This document shows, piece by piece, positions 1 through 6,498 of a stretch of 6,498 nucleotides of DNA. The notes beneath the pieces are model-generated. The model saw only the letters and a list, made by a program, of their open reading frames with translations. It made no database searches and was not told where the DNA came from. This DNA comes from Actinomycetota bacterium (GTDB lineage Bacteria > Actinomycetota > Geothermincolia > Fen-727 > Anoxymicrobiaceae), in contig JAENXM010000097.1 in NCBI GenBank assembly GCA_016649525.1, positions 1 to 6,498 on the forward strand, read 5' to 3'. The translations under genes and the position numbers were made by a program. The first letter of the stretch is position 1, and every line of letters starts with the position of its first letter.

Positions 1-297
1 GCGGACTACGTGCGGGAGAAGGTAGCGTCGGGGGCCTACGACCACGGCGAACCTCTTGACGACACGGGCCGGAGGTATTTCCACTACCTCGGTCTCATCC
101 GAAGGCGCTGCATGGGGAACCCCGTCGATTTTGACTTCAGTACCTGGGACCTGAGGGTGAGCATCAGGAACCCCGCCAACGAGGAGCTACTCATCGGGAG
201 GGTACTCGGGACATACGAGGCGGTTACGGGCAAGGAAGGGCGCGCCGCGGGGGCAAGCTCCGGCGGGATGCTGAAGGTCGAGGTATCATCCGCATGA
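1..297 (+). CDS. 3' end of an unrecognised protein (hypothetical, 5' partial)
   Basis: The frame is open from the first base of the window (Ala-Asp-Tyr-Val...) to a TGA at 295-297, giving 98 visible residues. A GTG at 10-12 is available as a start, but the open frame before it makes a gene truncated by the window edge more likely. Codons are strongly GC-ending and use AGG/CGG arginine as in the neighbouring genes, which supports real coding. The visible part is soluble-looking, with no membrane segment or signal peptide. It has a basic aromatic stretch (GRRYFHYLGLIRRRC, about residues 24-38), then a segment rich in Asp, Phe and Trp (NPVDFDFSTWDL, about 41-52), and a Gly/Ala/Ser-rich tail. I do not recognise the family and assign no function. 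It is convergent with the addA-like gene and ends 33 bases from that gene's stop, so its position does not by itself link it to the repair operon. Confidence 0.6.
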   Translation, partial: ADYVREKVASGAYDHGEPLDDTGRRYFHYLGLIRRRCMGNPVDFDFSTWDLRVSIRNPANEELLIGRVLGTYEAVTGKEGRAAGASSGGMLKVEVSSA

Positions 298-330
298 GCC
301 GAGGCTTCGCGCGACGACCGAGGTGAGGCT
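298..330. other. Short convergent intergenic gap, no terminator seen
   Basis: These 33 bases separate the ends of two convergent genes. I looked for an inverted repeat followed by a T-run on either strand and found none. The only internal structure is a short direct repeat, GAGGCTT, at 301-307 and 325-331. Transcription from either side may end by a factor-dependent mechanism or read into the other gene; the sequence does not show which. Confidence 0.5.
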
Positions 331-3300
331 TTAGCCGACCGGGAAGTAGGAGCTGTTGTCGATAAAGTAGATGGCCGTCTCACTGACCTTTTCGCCCGTA
401 CACTTCTGCCAGGCATCGCGGTAGACTTGGAGCTGTGGGGCATACCTCTCGGCAAGGTCTTCGACGGAGGTGCCCTTTAGTCTGTCGGTCTTGTAGTCGA
501 CCAGCACCCAGCCGTCCTCTTCCTTGAAGACCATATCGATTACACCCCTCAGCAGCGTGGGAGTGGCGCTCTCGTCCTCGACCTCGATATGGAATGGGAC
601 TTCAGTAAGACGACAATCACTTTCCTGGGCCCTTCGCCAGATTTCAGAGCGCGTGACCGACTGGACCGTGCCCGCGGCGGCTGGGACAAGCCCTGCGTCG
701 AGCCCGTACTCCGGAAGGATCGCTTCGGCGAGCCGTACAAGGTCCGCCTCCGGATTTCTCGCGGAGACGTCGAGTAGCGCGTGGATCACCGAGCCCCATT
801 CCACACCGTGCTCCCCCTCTCCGGGAGGGGTGGCCGCCTCGAAGAAGTCGACCCTTGACTCTACCCTCACTCCCCGACCGGTCCCTTGCGAAAGCGCGTA
901 CTCCCGCGCACCGCGCGCATAATAGGTCGGCTCTCTCAAGGCGGAAACCCTGGACTCGATCTCTGCTTCGGCCTCGCTCACTTCTTCGACTGACAGTGGT
1001 CTTGCCTCTGTCGTGGGAGCCGACTGCGGACCGGGGTCCTCGAGCTCCCTGTCTGGCGAAATACATGGCTCAAAGCAGCTCCAAGGGTTGGCGGCCTTAC
1101 TCGAGGAGCGCTGCGTTATCACCGTCGCGGAGCCCGCCCTTGTCGCAGCTACATACAGTAGCCGTAGCTGTTCTGACTTCTGGAAACGTTCCTCTTTCTC
1201 CGCCAGGGCATCCCAGCCGACCGGCTGAGCAACGGGGTAGAAATGACCATGGGTATCACTGCGGCCGAAAAGCATGTACCCTTTTATATCGCGTTCGGAC
1301 CGGTCGACGTGCAGGCGTGCGGAGTGGGGCCTGCCGCCCGCAGGCTCGGCCAGGAACACGATCGGGGCCTCGAGACCTTTCACCTTGTGCAGGTTCATGA
1401 CGCGTACAAGGGGCTTCTCGCTCGAGCAGACCGAAAGGGCGTCGGACTTCTGTTCGTTCTGGGCGAACTCGCCGAGAAGGTCCACCAGCTGGATTGTCGT
1501 CCAGACACTATCGCGCGCAGCCCGCAGGATCTCAATGGCCTTTGCCACCCCGCCGGCTTCAACGTCGCCTCCAGGTTTAGAACTCGCCAGCACCAGGAGG
1601 CCGAGGTCTCCGGCTATCTTTTCTAACGCCGCCACGGGCGGGAGCTTCGAGAGCAGGCGCGAGTACCTCTTCATCCTGTCGAAAGCGTCGCGGAACGCCT
1701 CTGCGTCATACTCCGGAAGCGAACCCGGCACCTCGGCGTAGCAGGAGAAAAACCCGCCGGCTTTCTTGAACCTGAAGAGCGCGGCATCACTCACCCCGAA
1801 GAGCTCGCTGCGCAGGGCACCGACAAGCGCTACCGGGTCGTCGGGCCTTACCAGCGCGCGCAGGCAGTAGTAGAGCAACCTGAGCTCACCCACTTTAGAG
1901 AGGGCGCTGCCGCCCGTGACCTGGTGAGGGATGCCGTACTCCTGGAGCTTGCGGGCATAGACGTCCAGCCGCTTGGTCATGCGGGTGATGATCATGAAGT
2001 CGGCGTAATCGAGGCGGGCGGGAACTCCGGCGGCCACCTGTTCAGTCGACCTTGGAGCAGTAAGGCCGGAGTCACACGCGAACCGGATGGTGCGTGCAAT
2101 TCTATCGGCCTCGTATTCGACCGCATCATCCATCTGCGAGTAGGCCTTGTCGCCCGGCTGGTTGTCCCTCGGGATGTCGAGCCTCAACACGCCCGAAAGC
2201 TCCCCATCAAACGCGTCGTCCCGCCCGTTCTCAAGTGGTACATAAGCCGGAGACTCCTCAGAGCTCTCGGCAGGGAACCTACAGGTATTGCTGTCCGCGG
2301 GCGCGCCTGCTTGCGGCTCAAATACGTCGTTCACCCACTGGATAATCAATGGCGTCGTGCGGAAGTTCGCCGCGAGGTACAAAAGCATACCCCTGCGGCC
2401 CTCCGAGTCCTCGCCGAGGATCTTTTCCTTGACCCTGTTGTATGTGACGATGTCGGCTCGCCGGAACCTGTAGATGGACTGCTTCGGGTCCCCGACCACA
2501 AACAGAGAGCCCGGGCGGGGCACCGACTGGTGCCAGTCCCTGCCGGGGGTCTTGGTGTCCGTATCGGCCAGCAGGAGCATCACCTCCGCCTGGATGGGAT
2601 CGGTATCCTGGAACTCGTCGACCAGGAGATGGGTAAACCGCTCACTCATGTAGCGCCTGACGTGCGGGTTCTCGCGCAGAAGGGCCGCCGCTTTTATCAA
2701 CAGGTCCTGGTAGTTCAGTTGGCCGCGCTCCCGGCGCATCTCGTCGTACACCTCACGGGCGGCGAACATCACTTTCATGACATGCACGTAGCGGTACTCT
2801 CGCAATGAGCGCATGAATGGCCTGACGACCGTTTCTCTGAACTCATCCCACGCGGCGCGCTCGGCCTTAGCGTCCTCGCCGGTCAGGTCTCCGGTCTTTA
2901 TCCATGGTCTCTGGATTTCCTTAACTCCCGTGTCGAACTGCCCCAGGACCTCGACCAGCTGGATCGGGTTCCGCAGGTCTTCGTAATGAGAGATAATTCG
3001 GGGAAGGTTGCGGTATTTAGGGATAAGCGTGTCCGTCTCTGGGTCTTCGGGGAATCTCGGCAGAAGCTCCTTAATGCGGGTGAGGTACGTCTCGAGCGCG
3101 GCTACAGTCTCGTCGAGTCCCGGCGGCTCGCTCCCTCCGGGCGGCACCGGCCACTCGTGCACGTCCGGGTAGTTCGCGAAAGTCGTGAACGTTCCCTCGA
3201 GGTCCCGCAGTTCTATGCCGATGGCCTCCAGGCCCGGCATGATGCCTTTAGGATCGCTCACCAGGAGTCTTGCAACGAACTCCTTCCAGGCCTCCTCGCG

Positions 3301-3744
3301 GAGGCGCCCGTCGGTGTCTTCATCTATCTCTTCGAAAGCGACGTCTATGCCCGCCTCGATCGGCCTCTCGGAAAGTAGGCGGCCGCAGAACGAGTGGATG
3401 GTACCCGTACAGCACTGGTCAATGTGCTCGAGCGCCGCCTCGAGCCTCTTTTTCTCTTCACCGCCGGCGTCCCGCGCCGCTTTCTCGAGGCAGACCCTGA
3501 ACCGTGCCCTGAGCTCCGCCGCCGCCTTCCTGGTGAACGTCACCGCCGCCATGGTCCTAATGTCCACGCACATGCCCGCGCGCAGAAGAGCCACCATCCG
3601 GAGCGCCATGCTTGTGGTCTTGCCGGTGCCCGCAGCGGCCTCGACGAGAATGTTGCTGTCGAGCGCCGTCACTATGAGGTCGCGCTGGTCCTGGTCGGGT
3701 GGAACCCGCCCGCCGGAACCGCCTCCACCACCGCTGGCGCTCAT
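331..3744 (-). CDS. addA: AddA-like ATP-dependent helicase/nuclease subunit (UvrD-type motor plus PD-(D/E)XK nuclease)
   Basis: This is a complete 1137-residue protein, close to the usual AddA/RecB size of roughly 1150-1250. It should act as the 3'-5' motor of an AddAB complex that unwinds and degrades broken duplex DNA ends before RecA loading. Visible SF1A motifs, in order: Q-motif-like PPDQDQ (15-20); Walker A AAAGTGKT (36-43, Lys42); motif Ia TFTRKAAAEL (69-78); Ib GTIHSFCGRLL (114-124); Walker B VDEFQD (375-380); motif III GDPKQSIYRFR (418-428); motif IV NFRT (460-463); motif V VMNLHKVKGLEAP (782-794); motif VI LLYVAATRA (862-870, Arg869). A C-terminal PD-(D/E)XK nuclease follows: GSVIH (984-988), Asp1070 in GVID, DYKTD (1083-1087, Asp1083 and Lys1085), and Gln1104/Tyr1108. 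No key residue is missing. The ATG at 3742-3744 is chosen because it overlaps the upstream stop as ATGA and has purine-rich sequence before it. The N-terminus carries an unusual glycine run (residues 5-12). The AddA name rather than RecB rests on the AddB-like partner and the absence of recD. Confidence 0.93.
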   Translation of the reverse strand: MSASGGGGGSGGRVPPDQDQRDLIVTALDSNILVEAAAGTGKTTSMALRMVALLRAGMCVDIRTMAAVTFTRKAAAELRARFRVCLEKAARDAGGEEKKRLEAALEHIDQCCTGTIHSFCGRLLSERPIEAGIDVAFEEIDEDTDGRLREEAWKEFVARLLVSDPKGIMPGLEAIGIELRDLEGTFTTFANYPDVHEWPVPPGGSEPPGLDETVAALETYLTRIKELLPRFPEDPETDTLIPKYRNLPRIISHYEDLRNPIQLVEVLGQFDTGVKEIQRPWIKTGDLTGEDAKAERAAWDEFRETVVRPFMRSLREYRYVHVMKVMFAAREVYDEMRRERGQLNYQDLLIKAAALLRENPHVRRYMSERFTHLLVDEFQDTDPIQAEVMLLLADTDTKTPGRDWHQSVPRPGSLFVVGDPKQSIYRFRRADIVTYNRVKEKILGEDSEGRRGMLLYLAANFRTTPLIIQWVNDVFEPQAGAPADSNTCRFPAESSEESPAYVPLENGRDDAFDGELSGVLRLDIPRDNQPGDKAYSQMDDAVEYEADRIARTIRFACDSGLTAPRSTEQVAAGVPARLDYADFMIITRMTKRLDVYARKLQEYGIPHQVTGGSALSKVGELRLLYYCLRALVRPDDPVALVGALRSELFGVSDAALFRFKKAGGFFSCYAEVPGSLPEYDAEAFRDAFDRMKRYSRLLSKLPPVAALEKIAGDLGLLVLASSKPGGDVEAGGVAKAIEILRAARDSVWTTIQLVDLLGEFAQNEQKSDALSVCSSEKPLVRVMNLHKVKGLEAPIVFLAEPAGGRPHSARLHVDRSERDIKGYMLFGRSDTHGHFYPVAQPVGWDALAEKEERFQKSEQLRLLYVAATRAGSATVITQRSSSKAANPWSCFEPCISPDRELEDPGPQSAPTTEARPLSVEEVSEAEAEIESRVSALREPTYYARGAREYALSQGTGRGVRVESRVDFFEAATPPGEGEHGVEWGSVIHALLDVSARNPEADLVRLAEAILPEYGLDAGLVPAAAGTVQSVTRSEIWRRAQESDCRLTEVPFHIEVEDESATPTLLRGVIDMVFKEEDGWVLVDYKTDRLKGTSVEDLAERYAPQLQVYRDAWQKCTGEKVSETAIYFIDNSSYFPVG
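3741..3744 (-). other. ATGA stop-start overlap coupling addB and addA
   Basis: On the minus strand the four bases read ATGA: the ATG starts the helicase gene and the TGA ends the AddB-like gene, in different frames. Such overlaps usually mean one transcript and translational coupling, which fits two subunits needed in equal amounts. The overlap is seen directly; the coupling is inferred. Confidence 0.85.
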
Positions 3745-6498
3745 CTTCCCCTCAGCTCCCTGTAGGGCTCAAGTGCCTCATTCATGAGATTCTCGAGCTT
3801 GCGCGCGCTGGCCTCCACGGCGGCCGCCACGTCACCCACCGCCGCCTTGTAGTCGCTGTACCTCACGTCACCGGGGTCGGTCGTATAAGGGAAACAGCCG
3901 CTTGCGGCCATACGGCAAAGAAGGTCGAGCACCCGTTTTCCCTCCTCCAGCTGCTCGGGCCTCCACTGCCAGACCACTCGCTTGCCGTGGTGCCTCGGGT
4001 GCGGGAAGAGGTACCCGAACGAGACCACCCTGGCGCCCGGCTGGTAGCTCGAAAGCCTCGCTGTGACCATGAGGTGGTAGAGTATGTTCTGCACGCGGCG
4101 GCCGCACCTGAACGGGTCGTTCTCCAGGTCGTCGAGCCTTCTGCCGGTCTTGTAATCCCAGACTGCGAAGGTGTTCACGTTTGTCGACGGGAGACGGTCG
4201 ACGCGGTCGACTTTCCCCCGCGTCATCACCACCCGCCCGCTGGGAAGCTCCAGGGGCACGAGGTCGACGCTGCAGAGGGGTGTCCTCTCGCACCCCTCGG
4301 CGGTTGCCATTCCGATGAGTGCCTCGCAGCAGAGCGGCGTGCTCTCGCGGCAGTGCTCGGCCTCTTCCCTCAGGAAGATATCGACTGTCCGCCCCATCTC
4401 GCGGACCTGCCGCTCGAATACGTCGCGGGACAGCGGGGGCACCTTCACCTTCCAGGCATCGACTTGATCGGAGAGTATCCCCTGCACGGAGTCGATATCG
4501 CGCCGGTGGTCGGGCCGCCTGCCCTCCTCTATCAAGCGGCTCATGAAATCGCGGAAAACCTCGTGGAGGAGCTCGCCCTGCTGAAGGGGGTCGAGCCAGA
4601 CGGTCGGATCGATCTTGAACTCCTCGGGAAGCTCGATGCCGAGTACGTATTTAAAGAAGTAATCCATCGGGCTGCTGCCGAGCATCTCCAGCCGGCTTGC
4701 AGAGAACGCGGGGGCGCCGGGCCTCGAGGGATCGCACTCCGTGCCCGCCTCGGGGACATATCCGTCGTACTCGGTGAAGAGATTGCTCGCCCGGGCGCGC
4801 CGTGCCTCGAGCCCTCTGGCGAGGTGTGGGAAGTGCTGCGATACCGCCATCTCCGGATCGAGTACGGGGCCCGCCGAACAGGTTCGCCACAACCACCAAT
4901 CGGTAACGGTAGCGCACCGGCTCGGGTCGGTCGGCGCGAAGGAGGAAGGGCCAGGAAGCCACTTCAAGAAATCCTCCTGGTTCCCCTCGCGGTTGCCGGA
5001 GAGAATCCGGTACGCCGCGAGAAGGGCCGGCGCCGGGAACATGTCCCGGTCGTCCGCGAGGCTCCTGGAACAGTAGCCGAGGGTGACCGTTCCGCGAAGG
5101 CGGGCGAGCAGCGCGGTGAAATCCTCCACGGTCCGGGCAAGCCGCCCCGCGCCGGTCGGCAGGTCGCCCGAGACTCCTCGCCGCTCTCCGTCCAGCATCA
5201 GAGGATCCTGCCGTCCAGTTCCCGGGAAGCGTGTGTCGTCGAGACCTATTATGAAGGTACGGCCTCGGCCAGAGTGCCCTCCAGCGTAGAGCGGTGCCGC
5301 AAAGATACTGCCGGGTCGGGGGCCCTGCCCGCCGACCATTTCAGATTGCGCCAGGTCGAGCAACCAACCCATCACGTCGAGGCCTTCTATTTCTCCCTCG
5401 ATGCAATCCGCGAGCTCGGATATGGCGTCCAGCATTCGACTTCGACTGTACGAGTCGAACTCGTTCACTGCGCGGGCGCGCGTCCGCAAGAAAGCCATGG
5501 CCTTCTGGAGCCTCGCCTTCTGGTCGTCTTCCCGCTTCGGGACGCCGGAGAGTAGATCACCCACCAGCGTCCTGACGGCGGTCCATGCCTCGATCCGCCG
5601 GGAAAGGCGCCGTCGCTTCACGTCGATTTCGGGCGGCTCATCCTCTTCGTTGAGCATCTCGGCCTCAGACCAATTCGATAAAGATTCTATCTTCCTGTCC
5701 AACGCTTCGATGTACCGCTCGCGCCCGTTCCCGATGGGGAGCGCGCCCAGCATGGCGCCCAGCCGCTGGAAGTTCAAAGGCCCGCCTTCCGCCCGCGGCA
5801 CCTCGAGGAGGCCATCCTTGATCATCCTGGCGAGCGTCGACTGCAGGTAGTCCTCGGCTATCCAGGAAAGCCACCCGATTAGGGCCCGGGCCGGGCGCGA
5901 GTACCTTACCGGTATGCCCCCCATGAACGTCACAGGGAGCGGTTCGTCAGGGTCGTCGCTCAAGGCGGATGCGATCTCGTATATGAGTGGCACGTACGTG
6001 TCACTGTCTGTGTAGAGGAGCTCGACATCGTCGAAGTGGACGCCGTCCTCGACGCACGTCCTAAAAACCTCGCGTATCTCGTTGACCTCGCCCACCGCGC
6101 GGAACATACAAGCGGTGCCGTCACCCTTGGGAAGCGGAGCAGCGGTCGGGTCTCTCACCCAGCTGAGGAGCGCCGAGTCGCAGAGGCCATCCTTTCGCTC
6201 CTCACCGGGGCGGTCTACCTCCAGCAAGGTCCGCCTCGCCTCGGGCACGGCCTCCCACAGCAGACGCTCGAGTCCTTCGAGTCGCTCCAGCATGTCGGCG
6301 GGCGCGATCAAGAGCACATCCTCCTGCAGCCAAGGCCCGTCCTCGCGTAGCCTTTTCATGGCCATGCGTATGATGTCGGCGTAGTCCACCAGCTTTCCAT
6401 TGCGCAGCTCCTTCTCGTATAGACCAAGGAGCACAGCAATCTCACTACCCTTATCCGCCACCTCGAAGTGCTCGGGGTCCAGCCGACCTGGATCGACC
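3741..6498 (-). CDS. addB: AddB-like subunit with PD-(D/E)XK nuclease, 5' partial (runs off the window)
   Basis: The frame is open from the window edge to a TGA at 3741-3743, giving 918 visible residues. A GTG at 6459-6461 could start a 906-residue protein, but 12 in-frame codons lie upstream (ending DPEHFE) and AddB proteins are usually about 1100-1200 residues. The true start and any Walker A are therefore probably outside. Numbering from that GTG: an early VDYADIIRMA segment (25-34), a GLDDTRFPG motif (406-414) typical of AddB/RecC-like inactive-helicase folds, then the nuclease domain. That domain shows FSASRLE (586-592), GELLH (629-633), Asp752 in GKVDRVD, DYKTG (769-773) and Gln791/Tyr795, so the catalytic set is intact. 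The four 4Fe-4S cysteines expected of AddB are replaced (Ser597, Val866, Ser869, Val875). The role is the second subunit of AddAB: nuclease on the other strand, structural partner, and Chi reading in studied relatives. Chi reading here is not inferable from sequence. It is transcribed just ahead of addA with a 4-base overlap. A more cautious name is PD-(D/E)XK nuclease family protein. Confidence 0.85.
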   Translation of the reverse strand, partial: VDPGRLDPEHFEVADKGSEIAVLLGLYEKELRNGKLVDYADIIRMAMKRLREDGPWLQEDVLLIAPADMLERLEGLERLLWEAVPEARRTLLEVDRPGEERKDGLCDSALLSWVRDPTAAPLPKGDGTACMFRAVGEVNEIREVFRTCVEDGVHFDDVELLYTDSDTYVPLIYEIASALSDDPDEPLPVTFMGGIPVRYSRPARALIGWLSWIAEDYLQSTLARMIKDGLLEVPRAEGGPLNFQRLGAMLGALPIGNGRERYIEALDRKIESLSNWSEAEMLNEEDEPPEIDVKRRRLSRRIEAWTAVRTLVGDLLSGVPKREDDQKARLQKAMAFLRTRARAVNEFDSYSRSRMLDAISELADCIEGEIEGLDVMGWLLDLAQSEMVGGQGPRPGSIFAAPLYAGGHSGRGRTFIIGLDDTRFPGTGRQDPLMLDGERRGVSGDLPTGAGRLARTVEDFTALLARLRGTVTLGYCSRSLADDRDMFPAPALLAAYRILSGNREGNQEDFLKWLPGPSSFAPTDPSRCATVTDWWLWRTCSAGPVLDPEMAVSQHFPHLARGLEARRARASNLFTEYDGYVPEAGTECDPSRPGAPAFSASRLEMLGSSPMDYFFKYVLGIELPEEFKIDPTVWLDPLQQGELLHEVFRDFMSRLIEEGRRPDHRRDIDSVQGILSDQVDAWKVKVPPLSRDVFERQVREMGRTVDIFLREEAEHCRESTPLCCEALIGMATAEGCERTPLCSVDLVPLELPSGRVVMTRGKVDRVDRLPSTNVNTFAVWDYKTGRRLDDLENDPFRCGRRVQNILYHLMVTARLSSYQPGARVVSFGYLFPHPRHHGKRVVWQWRPEQLEEGKRVLDLLCRMAASGCFPYTTDPGDVRYSDYKAAVGDVAAAVEASARKLENLMNEALEPYRELRGR
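3748..3760 (-). promoter_or_regulatory. Ribosome binding site of the addA-like gene, inside the end of addB
   Basis: Reading the minus strand towards the ATG at 3744, the sequence GGGAG (3760-3756) lies 11 bases before the start and GAGGGG (3753-3748) lies 3 bases before it. Either is purine-rich and anti-16S-like, although one spacing is long and the other short. Both lie within the last codons of the AddB-like gene (Arg-Glu-Leu-Arg-Gly-Arg). The site supports the chosen ATG. Confidence 0.55.

Noticed and set aside
298..330. Possible bidirectional terminator between the convergent genes
   Set aside because: No stem of useful length and no T-run on either strand; only a 7-base direct repeat is present.
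1924..2808. A 294-codon plus-strand open frame opposite the helicase gene
   Set aside because: Same register effect as above: it is antisense, codon on codon, to helicase motifs II-IV and has no family signature.
3185..3787. A 200-codon plus-strand frame, rich in Ser, Arg and Pro, spanning the addB-addA junction
   Set aside because: The composition is typical of a shadow frame in GC-rich DNA. It covers the helicase Walker A and the coupled start on the other strand.
3699..5555. A 618-codon plus-strand open frame opposite the AddB-like gene
   Set aside because: Its codons are exact reverse complements of the AddB codons, so a stop would need a TTA, CTA or TCA codon in the sense gene. These are rare in GC-rich genes, which explains the long open frame. 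The translation shows no recognisable domain, while the minus strand has clear motifs.
331..6498. A novel anti-phage or mobile system
   Set aside because: The two proteins carry the standard AddA and AddB motif sets in the standard order. No transposase, integrase, toxin-antitoxin pair or repeat array accompanies them, so ordinary break repair is the simpler reading.

Overview
The window is GC-rich bacterial DNA (about 60% GC by eye, with many GC-ending codons and frequent AGG/CGG arginine codons). It is dominated by a two-gene minus-strand operon for an AddAB-type helicase-nuclease, the recombination-initiating machine that resects double-strand breaks. The codon pattern suits a high-GC bacterium, but nothing here fixes the phylum. 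The addB-then-addA order without recD is an AddAB layout, not RecBCD.

Region by region: positions 1-297 (plus strand) hold the 3' end of a gene I do not recognise. It is followed by a 33-base gap and then the end of the convergent addA-like gene. Positions 331-3744 (minus) encode a complete 1137-residue UvrD/Rep-family (SF1A) helicase with a C-terminal PD-(D/E)XK nuclease (AddA-like). Positions 3741-6498 (minus) encode the partner AddB-like protein. Its frame is open to the window edge, so its N-terminus is missing. The two genes overlap by 4 bases (ATGA), which points to translational coupling and equal expression of two subunits. No RNA gene, mobile element, CRISPR array or intergenic stretch over 300 bases is present.

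The two proteins would work as a heterodimer: AddA supplies the ATP-driven motor and one nuclease site, and AddB supplies a second nuclease site and a scaffold that in studied relatives reads Chi. Both nuclease sites keep their catalytic residues. The most interesting point is that the AddB-like nuclease has lost all four cysteines of the 4Fe-4S 'iron staple' that normally locks this domain. They read Ser, Val, Ser and Val, at exactly the positions and spacing of the family. A separate cysteine-rich insert with two similar C...TPLC segments lies inside the same domain. Apart from this, the region looks like an ordinary DNA-repair operon.
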